A program made the translations under genes and the position numbers. This document shows positions 28,301 through 36,841 of a stretch of DNA of 64,000 nucleotides, piece by piece; position 1 is the first letter of the stretch, and every line of letters begins with the position of its first letter. This DNA comes from Marinoscillum furvescens DSM 4134 (GTDB lineage Bacteria > Bacteroidota > Bacteroidia > Cytophagales > Cyclobacteriaceae), in NCBI RefSeq assembly GCF_003386095.1, contig NZ_QREG01000019.1:1-64000 (forward strand), read 5' to 3'. The notes beneath the pieces are model-generated. The model had not been told where the DNA came from. It did not search any database and saw only the letters and a list, made by a program, of their open reading frames with translations.

Positions 28301-28391
28301 GGAAGCAAATGAAAAAATGCTGACGATACTGGAAGAAGAAGAGCGCGTACTTGTAGCTGACAGTACCATGGTAGAAGACACAATCCGATGA
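25389..28391 (+). CDS. Large periplasmic TPR protein, 1000 aa
   Basis: The start is placed at the ATG at 25389, which gives a clean signal peptide (MRIAAFLFSIASIHFTIAQQ). Almost the whole mature protein is made of tetratricopeptide repeats (recurring Y-x-L-G-xx-Y/A-x5-Y-x-x-A-x-x-x-F/L patterns), including BamD-like units such as ALYFANQIL and FEEVLRFPTSEYADNALFQLG. It probably acts as a scaffold at the cell envelope. Its stop overlaps the start of the outer-membrane barrel gene by 4 bp, which indicates joint function with the barrel and the TonB-ExbBD genes downstream. Confidence 0.85.
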   Translation: MRIAAFLFSIASIHFTIAQQLESSSDPQLIYQQALEAYQQESYLAAVTHFERFQELSKTPNPEASYYHAHASLRVGDARAVAMIRRFIQDYPAHPLAGGAYFELGNYYFLQDDYAASLEYYSSVSGSQLPVRQQEVWYFRMGYAQLKEGDTLAAVPNLETVLEYRGDYHGDASYYLAVYHFESGNYTQALGYLESIADDEQFFESVAQMTAGIHYHTHNYQMLYRYADQNLKKANRNTQKLLLKLVGEARFEEEDYKEATTHLQRYVDLSSKRVDADTYYKLGYAYFQTGANEEAIDNFKLAGLEKGVLGQNSSFYLGQLYMRKNNINYAYSAFQTVAEGGGAMAEEAAFTMGKLNFQREQYAAAVRDFESFLEKHPNSRWKTEVNELMAQAYLRSSDYDQAINHLSTIRNKSALMKSAYQKVTFRKGQLLFNDQKFQRAVDLFDESLAFPMDRELEAQAFYLKGECHSLLNQPEAAKNAYMRCLSTGTEQWSNAARYGLAYIHYNQKQYTEAEAFFEDFIQNSFKRDELTIDARLRLADCYYVQKQYDKAIRQYKQVDSEQANAYIAYQLGLAYSLKGDGVMAQQHFEEVLRFPTSEYADNALFQLGQMHVENGSFDAAVVTIERLLSDFPNSPLMPYAHTRLALSYFNLDELAKAKASYEYVLKNYIANEVANAALLGLQEVMKKGQSVPNFEDYMQAYQQANPDDNSLEVVAFEAAKTSYYNQQYEDAANKLQAFLEKYPTSGFQEDARYFLADANYRAGNWSLASSQFQQVIAAGVSPYMGRSLDKRGKALIRQEQFGEAVNNYRFLLGHASNAKETYIAREGLMNAYFYQNKSDSALYFANQILADDWKPADAERATLLLKAKLFVQKENYDEALDELIRVVNDAPNERGAEAKYLMGKVYYLKGQYKRSLEMLFDLNRNYGSYPHWVGKSFLLIADNYLEMGELLQAKATTQSIIDNASDDAIVQEANEKMLTILEEEERVLVADSTMVEDTIR

Positions 28392-30046
28392 GAATGATTC
28401 GTTACACATATATTGTTCTGTTTTTGCTGCTAGTCAGCCAGGCAATGGCTCAGGAGACAGATACAGCTCCCACCGGAGCTATAGAGGATGCTCAAATTAT
28501 CATTGAAAAAGACAAGCCCCTGACTTTGCCACGTGCAAGCAGGGTATATAAACCATCGGCCATTCAGCCAGTAGTCACCGATACGGTAAACCTCAGCTTT
28601 TACCTTTCTCAACCTCAGGCTACGTTTGACCCGTATGCATTTAGTCCAGAGGTGAAATCGCTCTCCAAAACTGAAGCGCTGGAGGCTAACACCAACTATC
28701 TCAAAGTGGGTTTTGGAAACTACCTTTCACCTGAGATTCGTGGGTTTGCCGGAGTAGCTGATGGCAACCGTAGAGTAGGTCTTTTTGTAGACCATGAGTC
28801 TTTTGCCCGCGGCCCAGTGCGTAAAGATGAGAGTGCTTATAGCAATACGCAGGTAATTCTCCAGGGATCACTGTCCAACACTGGACTTGTCGTAAGCCCA
28901 TTTGTCAACTATGAGCTGGAGCGCTATTATTTTTACGGGTACGAAGACGAACCTGCTGAGCAGGGAATTACTGACCGAATTGCCACCAACTACTTTCGGT
29001 TAGGAAGTGATTTTTCGGGTAGCAATGGAGCTTTTAGTTACACGGCTACTCCCTTTCTTGCATTTACTACGATGGGCGCTAGCGGACAAGAGGCCTTCAA
29101 CAGGGAATCCAACTTGGGTCTAAATGGATCTGGAACGTACAAGCAGAATGAATCACTGGAATTTAGACTTGGTACAGACTATTCCTATAGTGGCTATCAA
29201 AGTGGAGTCATCCAGAAGCGGCACGTTTTTCATCTTATACCCGAGGTGCGTTATCATAATGATAGGTTGCTTTTAGCTGGAGGAGCAGCTTTGGGAGTCT
29301 CTAGTGACAGTGTGGGCGCATCCACAGCCTTAGGCGTATTTCCGAGATTTAAAGGGAGTTTTGCCATCAATGAGCAGTTTGCTATCATGGCCAATGCTAC
29401 AGGTGGTTTTGCGGCGAATGACCTAAACACCTTACGAAAGCGTAATCGTTACCTGGAAGATACACTGACACTTCTCAATCAGCGTGAGCATGTAAACATG
29501 GAGATTGCTTTGGAATATAAAATGCGCCACGACATGAGTCTTGAGCCTTTTATAAGCTATTCAAACACCGCCAATTATGCATTCTTTGTGCCTTCGGGGC
29601 TAGACAGTGCACGATATACGCTGCGTTATGACACAGGAGGGCTCGGACGATCAGCATTTGGCGTGCGCTATAGGTTGATCAACAACCGCAGCCAGCTATC
29701 CGCAGAAATGGCTATGGTTTCATATCAGACTGATACCCTGGCAGAAGCATGGTATCTGCCAGGTACCACCTTGAAGCTTAACTACAGTCAGCTAATAGGT
29801 GAGCAATGGCGCGTACATGGAGAAATGTATGTCTGGGATGGCCTGAAAGGCCCTGTGGGCGGTACCTCAGAAGCCTACGTTTTACCCACTATAGTAGATC
29901 TTTCTGTAGGTGGAAGTTACCAAATTGATGATCGTTTCAGTGCCTATGTAGATATAGAAAACCTACTGGGAATACGATACGAGCGATATCTCAACTACCC
30001 TGTACGTGGCATAACCGCCAAAATTGGTTTTATTTATCGATTTTAA
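28388..30046 (+). CDS. Outer-membrane beta-barrel protein
   Basis: 552 aa. A signal peptide covers residues about 1-21 (ends AMAQ). After a short linker, the protein consists of alternating amphipathic strands with tyrosine and phenylalanine at strand ends. The C-terminal strands read FSAYVDIENLLGIRYERY ... AKIGFIYRF, ending in phenylalanine as expected for BAM-inserted barrels and resembling the last strands of TonB-dependent receptors. There is no plug domain. It is coupled to the TPR protein and lies just before the SPOR and ExbB/ExbD/TonB genes. Confidence 0.82.
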   Translation: MRMIRYTYIVLFLLLVSQAMAQETDTAPTGAIEDAQIIIEKDKPLTLPRASRVYKPSAIQPVVTDTVNLSFYLSQPQATFDPYAFSPEVKSLSKTEALEANTNYLKVGFGNYLSPEIRGFAGVADGNRRVGLFVDHESFARGPVRKDESAYSNTQVILQGSLSNTGLVVSPFVNYELERYYFYGYEDEPAEQGITDRIATNYFRLGSDFSGSNGAFSYTATPFLAFTTMGASGQEAFNRESNLGLNGSGTYKQNESLEFRLGTDYSYSGYQSGVIQKRHVFHLIPEVRYHNDRLLLAGGAALGVSSDSVGASTALGVFPRFKGSFAINEQFAIMANATGGFAANDLNTLRKRNRYLEDTLTLLNQREHVNMEIALEYKMRHDMSLEPFISYSNTANYAFFVPSGLDSARYTLRYDTGGLGRSAFGVRYRLINNRSQLSAEMAMVSYQTDTLAEAWYLPGTTLKLNYSQLIGEQWRVHGEMYVWDGLKGPVGGTSEAYVLPTIVDLSVGGSYQIDDRFSAYVDIENLLGIRYERYLNYPVRGITAKIGFIYRF

Positions 30047-30131
30047 GTGACATATTCGCAGGGTGGAAAGCAAGTCATTGTTTTGGAATAATGATTTTTT
30101 GCTATCTTGGTTTCTACTTAAATCTAATCGA

Positions 30132-31187
30132 ATGGCTGACGAAAAAAATAAAAACGAAGATCCAGAAGAAAAAAAGGACGACCAGTTTGATGATGATGAA
30201 GACTTTGGTTTACCCGATCTGGAATACGAAGAATTAGATGAAGACGATGAGGAGGACATTGAAGAAGATTCTCCAGAGCCACCCAAAGAAGAAGAGCCAC
30301 AAGCTGAGTCTCCAGAAGCTCCGATAGGAGAAGAGGTACTAGACGATGATATAGATATATCTGCTGACGATTTTGATAGCAGTGATGAACCAGAAGACTG
30401 GGAAAAAGAGCTTGAGAAAGAACTCGAAGAAGAATTAAAAGCTGAGGGAGATACTGGAGGCTTTTATGAGGAAGAGTCATACGAAGAGTTTGAAGATTCA
30501 GGCGAAGACCTGTCTTCAGGGTCTGTGTTTGACAGTGATTCATCAGACGAAAAGGTAGAAGGTGCAGATAGCTATTCTGACCAACCTGCGGCTGCAGCCG
30601 GAGGAGCAGGTGCTGCCGGTGGTGGTACTTATGCCAGTGCCTATGCAGATAGTAAGTCTGAGTCTAAAGGTAAGTTTGTGCGAACAGTGGTTATCGGTAC
30701 GTTGTTGTTTGCCGTAATCGCAGTGGTCTTCTACCTGATGTACGATGGTGGCGATGAGGCACCTAAAAAAGTGGCGGATAAAGTAGAGCAGAAAAAAGCT
30801 CCAGCTAAAAAGCCTGCTGCCAAGCAGCCAGTAAAAAAGCAAACGCCTCCACCTAAGAAGGAAGAGACCAAAAAGCCTGCGCCTAAAACCGAGCAGAATA
30901 GGCCTGCACAGGCCAATGCTGTACCTGCAGGAGAAATTACCCGATTGCCAGACCCTACAGGAAAGGCTTACATCGTAATCGGGAGTTTCTTTGATGACGA
31001 CTTGGCCATGGACTATGCCAGAGAGTTGTCTGCTGAAGGTAAGAGCCCATTTGTGATCCCACCGTTTAAAGATCACAGATTTCACCGCGTAGCGATCGCA
31101 GAGTACAATAGTTTCTCTGATGCATCCGCCTCCGTAGAAGGGTTCAAAACAGAATACGGTCCTGATATTTGGCCATTGAAATATTAA
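30132..31187 (+). CDS. SPOR-domain membrane protein with long acidic N-terminus
   Basis: 351 aa from the ATG at 30132 (MADEKNKNEDPEEKK); an earlier in-frame start would add 23 residues that read as leader sequence. Residues about 1-170 are extremely acidic and cytoplasmic. One membrane helix follows (about residues 182-203, VVIGTLLFAVIAVVFYLMY). Next comes a Lys/Pro/Ala-rich periplasmic linker, then a SPOR domain at the C-terminus (AYIVIGSFFDDDLAMDYA ... FHRVAIAEY). SPOR domains bind denuded peptidoglycan, usually at division sites. It precedes ExbB by about 90 bp. Confidence 0.85.
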   Translation: MADEKNKNEDPEEKKDDQFDDDEDFGLPDLEYEELDEDDEEDIEEDSPEPPKEEEPQAESPEAPIGEEVLDDDIDISADDFDSSDEPEDWEKELEKELEEELKAEGDTGGFYEEESYEEFEDSGEDLSSGSVFDSDSSDEKVEGADSYSDQPAAAAGGAGAAGGGTYASAYADSKSESKGKFVRTVVIGTLLFAVIAVVFYLMYDGGDEAPKKVADKVEQKKAPAKKPAAKQPVKKQTPPPKKEETKKPAPKTEQNRPAQANAVPAGEITRLPDPTGKAYIVIGSFFDDDLAMDYARELSAEGKSPFVIPPFKDHRFHRVAIAEYNSFSDASASVEGFKTEYGPDIWPLKY

Positions 31188-31278
31188 TTCAACTTTCGTT
31201 GACAATCTATCGTTTAATCTCGCGTTTATTGGCCGGGATTAAACGATTTTTTGTTTATACACACTTAGATAAAACCCT

Positions 31279-31935
31279 ATGTTTTTGCAACTAGAACCAA
31301 CAGAAGGTCTGGAAACCATCTCCGTGCTGGAGCTTTTGCTCAAGGGAGGCTTTATGATGATACCCATCATAGTACTTTGGGTAGCGTCTATCTACATCTT
31401 TGTAGAGCGCATGCTACTCATAAAGAGTGCTTCCAAAACACCCGCGGATTTTCAAGACAAGATTCATAACATGGTGCTGGCAGGAGATGTACAAGGTGCG
31501 CAGCTACTATGTAGCCAAACAGATACTCCGGTAGCACGTATGATTCAAAAAGGGATCAGCCGAATAGGTAGCCCGCTAAAGAACATAGAAGTGAGTATTG
31601 AAAATACGGGTAAAATAGAGATCTACAGGTTGGAAAAAAACCTCAGTATACTGGCCACCATCTCTGGCGCAGCACCTATGATTGGTTTTCTAGGAACAGT
31701 TACAGGAATGATTCAGGCCTTTATAGCCATAGCCCAGGAAGAAGGTGCTGTGAGCCCCAAGCTGCTTTCGAGTGGTATCTATGAAGCGATGGTGACTACA
31801 GCTGCAGGCCTTTTTGTAGGTATTATTGCGTATCTGGGATACAACTTCCTCGTGTCACGAGTTCAAAAAGTAGTACACCGCATGGAATACACCGCCATAG
31901 ATTTCGTTGACCTGTTACAAGAGCCACAAAAATGA
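31279..31935 (+). CDS. exbB: MotA/TolQ/ExbB proton channel protein
   Basis: 218 aa with three membrane helices (about residues 26-46, 128-150 and 168-190). The segments LSILATISGAAPMIGFLGTVTGMIQAF and VTTAAGLFVGIIAYLGYNF are characteristic of the ExbB/TolQ family. With ExbD it forms the inner-membrane channel that turns proton flow into force on a TonB-like protein. Its end overlaps exbD by 4 bp. Confidence 0.93.
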   Translation: MFLQLEPTEGLETISVLELLLKGGFMMIPIIVLWVASIYIFVERMLLIKSASKTPADFQDKIHNMVLAGDVQGAQLLCSQTDTPVARMIQKGISRIGSPLKNIEVSIENTGKIEIYRLEKNLSILATISGAAPMIGFLGTVTGMIQAFIAIAQEEGAVSPKLLSSGIYEAMVTTAAGLFVGIIAYLGYNFLVSRVQKVVHRMEYTAIDFVDLLQEPQK

Positions 31936-32321
31936 AGCTTCAATCCAAACATAAGGTAGATGCTGCATTTAGCATGTCTTCCATGACGGATGTGATCTTC
32001 CTGTTGCTGATCTTTTTTATGCTGACTGCATCGTTTATTACCCCGTCGGGATTGCCGGTAAACTTGCCTTCCAGCAAGAGCTCAGAGATTGTGATGCAAA
32101 AGGTGAGCGTGACGATCACTGATGATCTGCAGTACTACGTGGATGACCGCCAAGTGAGTATCAGTCAGTTGGAGGCAGTGCTGCGTGATGCCTTTAGTGG
32201 CAAAGAAGGCGTGGTAGTGCTCCACTGTGACAAAACCGTGCCTGTAGAAAACCTGGTGCAGGTGGCAGGCATTGCTACGGCATTAGAAGCGCGCGTATCG
32301 ATAGCTACCAAGCCCAACTAA
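31932..32321 (+). CDS. exbD: ExbD/TolR biopolymer transport protein
   Basis: 129 aa. A single N-terminal helix contains the conserved membrane aspartate in MTDVIFLLLIFFMLTA (about residues 17-32). It is followed by a periplasmic domain (VSVTITDDLQYYVDDRQV) of the usual size. The Asp carries protons between ExbB and ExbD. It overlaps exbB by 4 bp and is followed four bases later by the TonB/TolA-like gene. Confidence 0.93.
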   Translation: MKLQSKHKVDAAFSMSSMTDVIFLLLIFFMLTASFITPSGLPVNLPSSKSSEIVMQKVSVTITDDLQYYVDDRQVSISQLEAVLRDAFSGKEGVVVLHCDKTVPVENLVQVAGIATALEARVSIATKPN

Positions 32322-32324
32322 CTC

Positions 32325-33236
32325 ATGGCTGACGAAAAAGAAAAGAAATACCAACGAATTGGGTGGATCTCCGCTATTGCGGCCCAGCTGGTCATGCTGT
32401 TGCTTTTCTATTTTCTCATAGCCTGGAGAGAACCCGATCCGCCGATTCCTTCTTATGGAATAGAGCTTGCCTTTGGTATTGACAATACCGGAAGTGGAGC
32501 AGAACCCGTAAGTGCGCCTGAAGCGGCTGAGGCACAGCCTGAAGAGGAAGTGACTGAGATGGTGGAAGAAACAGTAGATGAACCCGTAGAAGAGGTGGTA
32601 GAGGAAGCCCCAGTGGAGCCTGTGGAGTCAGAGCCGGTAGAATCAGAACCTGAAATAGCTGAAACTCCTATCACCGAGACACCAAGTCCGGATGTAGTAG
32701 AAGAAAATGCTCCTCCTGAACCTGTAGAAGAGGTGATTGCTGAGGAGCCCATGCAAGAAGAACCCAAAAAAGAAGAACAGGTAGAGCAAGAGCAGCCGGC
32801 TGAGGAGCAACCCACCGAAGAGCTCAACCCTGAAGCGACCATGCCAAAATCTGCTGATGGAGACCCTAACCTCAACAGTGGTGAAGAAGGTGGAGAAGGT
32901 GCTGCCGGCAAGGAAGAAGGCACCCTGGACGGCCGTGCCCTGATGGGGGAGCAGGGCAGCTCCAAAGGAGCCAGTCTGCAGATGGCCGGATGGGTGTGGG
33001 ATTTTCAGCCACAGCCAAAAGACAATACTGATGAATCTGGTAAGATTGTTTATAAGATCGTGGTAGATCAGGACGGCTACATCACTAACATAGATTTGGT
33101 TTCGAGTACCGTATCTCCGGTGGTGGAGCGCTACTATCGCCAAAGTGTCGAGCGTTTGTCGTTTAGCAAAACCAATGAATACACTCCAGCGCCATCTTCT
33201 ACAGGTACCATCACTTTTATTATCCGAGCGAAGTAA
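32325..33236 (+). CDS. TonB/TolA-like energy transducer
   Basis: 303 aa. The start MADEKEKKYQRIGW precedes one inner-membrane helix (residues about 15-31). A long acidic and proline-rich linker follows (about residues 55-180, many Glu-Pro and Val-Glu repeats). The C-terminal domain (IVYKIVVDQDGYITNIDLVSSTVS ... GTITFIIRAK) matches the TonB-C fold used by Bacteroidota energy transducers. It probably works with the barrel and TPR proteins upstream rather than with a classical siderophore receptor, since none is nearby. Confidence 0.82.
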   Translation: MADEKEKKYQRIGWISAIAAQLVMLLLFYFLIAWREPDPPIPSYGIELAFGIDNTGSGAEPVSAPEAAEAQPEEEVTEMVEETVDEPVEEVVEEAPVEPVESEPVESEPEIAETPITETPSPDVVEENAPPEPVEEVIAEEPMQEEPKKEEQVEQEQPAEEQPTEELNPEATMPKSADGDPNLNSGEEGGEGAAGKEEGTLDGRALMGEQGSSKGASLQMAGWVWDFQPQPKDNTDESGKIVYKIVVDQDGYITNIDLVSSTVSPVVERYYRQSVERLSFSKTNEYTPAPSSTGTITFIIRAK

Positions 33237-33239
33237 TCC

Positions 33240-34526
33240 ATGACTTACGAAGAATGCCTCGAGTACCTCTATGAGCGGCTACCGATGTTTCAGCGCCAGG
33301 GTGCAGCAGCGATCAAAAAAGACCTGACCAATACGGTACGTTTGTTGGAAGCCATGGGAAATCCTCACGAGCAGTTTCAGGCTGTGCATATAGCAGGAAC
33401 CAACGGCAAGGGAACTTCTGCGCACGCACTGGCTGCCGTTTTGCAGCAGGCAGGATATAAAACCGGACTCTACACCTCACCACACCTCAAATCATTTACC
33501 GAGCGCATTCGCCTCAATGGCCATGAAATTCCACAAGCGGATGTTGCCGCATTTGTGAGCCAACATCGGAGGGTAATCGAAGGAATAAACCCATCTTTCT
33601 TTGAAGTGACGGTAGCTATGGCTTTTGAGTTTTTTGCAAAGCAAGAGGTGGATATAGCCATTATAGAAACCGGGCTGGGAGGCAGGCTGGATAGTACCAA
33701 CGTCATTACGCCACTGGTGAGCCTCATCACCATGATCGGGTATGACCATGCCGACCTGCTCGGCGATACACTGGAACAAATTGCGGCTGAGAAGGCTGGC
33801 ATCATAAAGCAAGGTGTACCAGTAGTCATTGGTGCAGATCAGCCGGAGTTGTTGCCTGTCTTTTCACGAGTGGCCGAAGCAAAAGGAGCACCACTACATG
33901 GCGTGGGGGCTTACAGCATACGCGGAAAAAGTCTGGTCAACGGACGCAGATCTTTTGAGCTCTCCAAAAATGGAGAAGGGGTGCTAAAAGGGGATTCTGA
34001 TATAGCTGCAGATTATTTTTTGAAAAATATCCCTGGCATTTGGGAGACATTGCAGGTACTAAAAGCTCAGGGCTTTGTACTATCTGAAACCGACATAAAA
34101 GCAGGTTTGGGGAGCATTGCTACTACTACAGGGCTGAAAGGGCGCTGGCAGGTGCTGGAGTCTGCTCCGGCCGTGGTGGCAGATGTAAGTCACAATGAAG
34201 CAGGTGTCAGCACACTGGTGCAGCAAATAGCCAGTACGCAGTTTGAGCAACTACACTTGATCTTAGGCATGGTACGAGACAAAGAGATAGGAAAGGTAAT
34301 GGCGCTCTTACCTGCCAATGCCAGCTACTATTTCACTCAGTCTTCGGTACCCAGATCGTTGCCTGCTGCCGATCTCAAAAGGCTTGCTGCTGACCTGAAC
34401 AAAGTAGGTGAGGCTTTTACGAATGTAAACGAAGCACTTATCTCTGCAAAAAAGAATGCCACTGAAAATGACCTCATTGTAGTATGTGGTAGTACTTTTG
34501 TGGTTGCAGAAATTGATCATTTGTGA
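33240..34526 (+). CDS. folC: Folylpolyglutamate / dihydrofolate synthase
   Basis: 428 aa. The Mur-ligase-like P-loop HIAGTNGKGTSAHALA is at about residues 49-64. It is followed by TSPHLKSFTERIRLNG, AIIETGLGGRLDSTN, the catalytic His-containing GYDHADLLGDT and EKAGIIKQG. The C-terminal domain carries VVADVSHNEAG and ILGMVRDKE. The enzyme adds glutamate to folates, and may also form dihydrofolate. Its placement after TonB genes is a common arrangement in Bacteroidota. The end overlaps trmB by 4 bp (GTGA). Confidence 0.93.
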   Translation: MTYEECLEYLYERLPMFQRQGAAAIKKDLTNTVRLLEAMGNPHEQFQAVHIAGTNGKGTSAHALAAVLQQAGYKTGLYTSPHLKSFTERIRLNGHEIPQADVAAFVSQHRRVIEGINPSFFEVTVAMAFEFFAKQEVDIAIIETGLGGRLDSTNVITPLVSLITMIGYDHADLLGDTLEQIAAEKAGIIKQGVPVVIGADQPELLPVFSRVAEAKGAPLHGVGAYSIRGKSLVNGRRSFELSKNGEGVLKGDSDIAADYFLKNIPGIWETLQVLKAQGFVLSETDIKAGLGSIATTTGLKGRWQVLESAPAVVADVSHNEAGVSTLVQQIASTQFEQLHLILGMVRDKEIGKVMALLPANASYYFTQSSVPRSLPAADLKRLAADLNKVGEAFTNVNEALISAKKNATENDLIVVCGSTFVVAEIDHL

Positions 34527-35239
34527 GACAGAAATTAAAAAGGTTCGCAGAAAATGCGAGACGAGCCAATATCATAGAGCCTGGCAAGCCACTTTTTGAA
34601 GAAATTAAAGGCCAGTGGAACCAACTATATTTTAAAAACGAGCGTCCTATCACTGTGGAGCTAGGGTGTGGCAATGGAGAATACACCGTAGGGCTGGCGG
34701 AGGTGGATCCTCAGAGCAATTATATCGGGGTAGACCTCAAAGGTGATCGCCTTTACCAGGGGAGTACACACGCCATTGAGCATAAACTGGCAAATGTTGG
34801 TTTTTTGCGCACGCAAATTCATCAGCTAGACAAGTTTTTTGCTCCCGGAGAGGTGGATGAGTTTTGGCTTACTTTTCCAGACCCGCGCCCTAAAAAACGA
34901 GAAATCAGGAGACGCCTGAGCAATCCACGCTTTTTAAAACTCTATCAGCAGGCTTGTAAAGCTCGCGGATGGTTTAAGTTCAAAACCGATAATACTCCTC
35001 TTTTTGAGTATACACTGGAAGTACTGCAGGATGAGTTTCCGGTAGATGATCTGGTATATACATTTGATTTGTACGCTTCAGACCTACAAGGAGACCACCA
35101 CGGTATCAAAACCCGGTATGAAGGCATCTGGACGGAGAAAGGAGAGCGGATTAAGTATCTGAAGTTTCGGTTTAAAACCACCGAGGAGCTAAAGGAGCTG
35201 GGCATATTAGAAGAAGAAAAACAGATAACAGAAGAGTAA
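34523..35239 (+). CDS. trmB: tRNA (guanine-46-N7)-methyltransferase
   Basis: 238 aa from a GTG start overlapping the folC stop codon. SAM-binding motif I is VELGCGNGEYTVGLA (about residues 46-60). The family hallmark LTFPDPRPKKREIRRRLSNP (about residues 113-132) provides catalytic and tRNA-contact residues. It methylates G46 in the variable loop of tRNAs. Co-transcribed with folC and the FKBP gene, which starts directly after. Confidence 0.93.
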   Translation: MRQKLKRFAENARRANIIEPGKPLFEEIKGQWNQLYFKNERPITVELGCGNGEYTVGLAEVDPQSNYIGVDLKGDRLYQGSTHAIEHKLANVGFLRTQIHQLDKFFAPGEVDEFWLTFPDPRPKKREIRRRLSNPRFLKLYQQACKARGWFKFKTDNTPLFEYTLEVLQDEFPVDDLVYTFDLYASDLQGDHHGIKTRYEGIWTEKGERIKYLKFRFKTTEELKELGILEEEKQITEE

Positions 35240-35240
35240 C

Positions 35241-36110
35241 ATGAGAAAAGGACTAGGAATGATCGCACTGATGGCATCAGTGATCTGGATGAGCGGCTGT
35301 CTGAAAACAGAAGACGTCTTTGATCCGGCAGATCAGTTTAACAAAGAGCAAGCATTGATTGATCAGTATATCGTAGAGCAAGGGCTCACCGTGCAGACGG
35401 ATACGCAAGGTTATGAGCTGCGGTATAGTTTGGTAGATCCAGGTAATGGACCAGCTCCCGAAAACGGCCAGTATGTATTTGCAGATTATGTAGGTAAGCT
35501 CATTCCAGAAGGTAATGTGTTTCACGAAGCAGATAGCATCTATGTGCAGCTAGGTGGGAGTACTATCGCCGGTTGGCAACTATTAATGCCTTATGCACGG
35601 GAAAACGGTAAAATCATTATGCTGTTGCCTTCATACTATGCTTTTGGTCAGTCAGGAAGCGCTGATGGAAACGTGCCAGGAAACACTCCTGTTGCGTATG
35701 AGGTGAACGTACGAGGGGTGTATGATCAGTTTGGATTTGAGCAAAAACGTATTCAAGACTACCTGACAGCCAAAAACCTTACGGCTGAGATGGACAGTAC
35801 TACTGGGCTCCGTTATATCATCACTGAAGAAGGAACTGGTAGACACCCTACTGTGGATGATACTGTGAGAGTAGACTATGAAGGAAGGTTCTTGGTCAAT
35901 GATGAGGTGTTTGAAGGTGTTTCAGGGGTGAAATTTAAGCTTGATGACCTCATCGAGGGATGGGGTATTTTGATGCCTTACGTCAAAGAAGGCGGAAGCA
36001 TTACGATGTTTATTCCGTCCAAATATGCTTATGGTTCTGGGTCTTCTCAAATACCACCAAATGCCACTATGATATTTGAGGTGACACTTACGGAAATTGT
36101 TGGTAGGTAA
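35241..36110 (+). CDS. FKBP-type peptidyl-prolyl isomerase lipoprotein, tandem domains
   Basis: 289 aa. A lipoprotein signal peptide ends at SGC (Cys20, lipobox WMSGC). Two FKBP-like domains follow: about residues 70-160 (YVFADYVGKLIPEG ... WQLLMPYARENGKIIMLLPSYYAFG) and about residues 195-288 (VRVDYEGRFLVNDEVFEG ... GWGILMPYVKEGGSITMFIPSKYAYG, ending with MIFEVTLTEI). Domain 2 looks more complete. It should help fold proteins in the periplasm or at the surface. Ends at a bidirectional terminator. Confidence 0.88.
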   Translation: MRKGLGMIALMASVIWMSGCLKTEDVFDPADQFNKEQALIDQYIVEQGLTVQTDTQGYELRYSLVDPGNGPAPENGQYVFADYVGKLIPEGNVFHEADSIYVQLGGSTIAGWQLLMPYARENGKIIMLLPSYYAFGQSGSADGNVPGNTPVAYEVNVRGVYDQFGFEQKRIQDYLTAKNLTAEMDSTTGLRYIITEEGTGRHPTVDDTVRVDYEGRFLVNDEVFEGVSGVKFKLDDLIEGWGILMPYVKEGGSITMFIPSKYAYGSGSSQIPPNATMIFEVTLTEIVGR

Positions 36111-36120
36111 AATAACAAAA

Positions 36121-36147
36121 AAGAGTAGTCCTTTTCGGGACTACTCT
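36121..36147. terminator. Bidirectional terminator between FKBP and TrpF-like genes
   Basis: AGAGTAGTCC and GGACTACTCT form a 10-bp stem with a TTTTC loop. An A-run lies on one side and T-rich sequence on the other. The right arm includes the stop codon (36141-36143) of the minus-strand TrpF-like gene. Confidence 0.8.
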
Positions 36148-36761
36148 TCTTCTAATACCTCCAGGATGTCCATTACGGTTCCATAATCTTTAAATCCGGG
36201 ACGTTCTTCCGGGCTACCTTCCAGTTCTATCCCAGTAAATACCTTATCATCCGCTACAGCGGGCGCTGTGGCTTCACTGAGGCTGTATCCTTTAATCAGC
36301 GGTATGTCCAGCTCCGACTTGATAAGCTCAGCGTATATGGCTTCATCCAATGATGGATCGAGGCTTTGAATAATGATCATCTTGGCCAGGTCGGCTGCAA
36401 ATGCCAGTTGGCTCGTTATTCCAGCCACATCATCTGCTGATTGAATGACCAGTTTGTAAATCAGGTCAGTACCGGTTTCCTGTAGCTCTTCCAGTTGGTC
36501 CGCTTGCTGTACCTGTATATAATCCAAAGGGTAGTTGGTAGCTGCTAGCTTCACCTCGGCTACCTGTGCCTGGGTAAACTCCCCGGCAAACTTTACACCG
36601 GCCACCCAGTTAGTGATCTCATTAAACGTCTCCGGTGAAACATAGCCTTCACTTCCTTCTTCCAGATTGAATCCCAATACATCCACCATCATACCGGCAC
36701 AATACCGTGCGTCACTGAGGTTGGTTATCTGGCTTATTTTCACGAAAGTTTTTAAACTCAT
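36141..36761 (-). CDS. TrpF-like (phosphoribosylanthranilate isomerase-like) protein, active-site Cys missing
   Basis: 206 aa. The N-terminal KISQITNLSDARYCAG and VLGFNLEEGSEGYVSPE follow the order of TrpF (KICGITxxEDAxxAxxxGAD.LGFIF...SPRxVs). The end SPEERPGFKDYG resembles the phosphate-binding SGVExxPGxKD of TrpF. However, the catalytic Cys of KICG is Ser10 here, and the usual Asp-containing LLDS is not clear. The protein is therefore probably a non-canonical or inactive relative with another substrate. No other trp genes are nearby. It has its own promoter region, divergent from the thioredoxin gene. Confidence 0.65.
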   Translation of the reverse strand: MSLKTFVKISQITNLSDARYCAGMMVDVLGFNLEEGSEGYVSPETFNEITNWVAGVKFAGEFTQAQVAEVKLAATNYPLDYIQVQQADQLEELQETGTDLIYKLVIQSADDVAGITSQLAFAADLAKMIIIQSLDPSLDEAIYAELIKSELDIPLIKGYSLSEATAPAVADDKVFTGIELEGSPEERPGFKDYGTVMDILEVLEEE

Positions 36762-36841
36762 TTGCTTTTCTATTTTTGCGAAACAAAGAAACCAAATCTG
36801 GCGTTTCTTACACGTTTTTAACGCTCAAAAAAATAGTAATT

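Noticed and set aside
30543-31205. Long antisense frame opposite the SPOR gene
   Set aside because: It mirrors the repetitive Lys/Glu/Ala-rich coding sequence; the sense frame has a recognisable SPOR domain.
36141-36761. Functional trpF
   Set aside because: The catalytic Cys is replaced and no trp operon is present, so I call it only TrpF-like.
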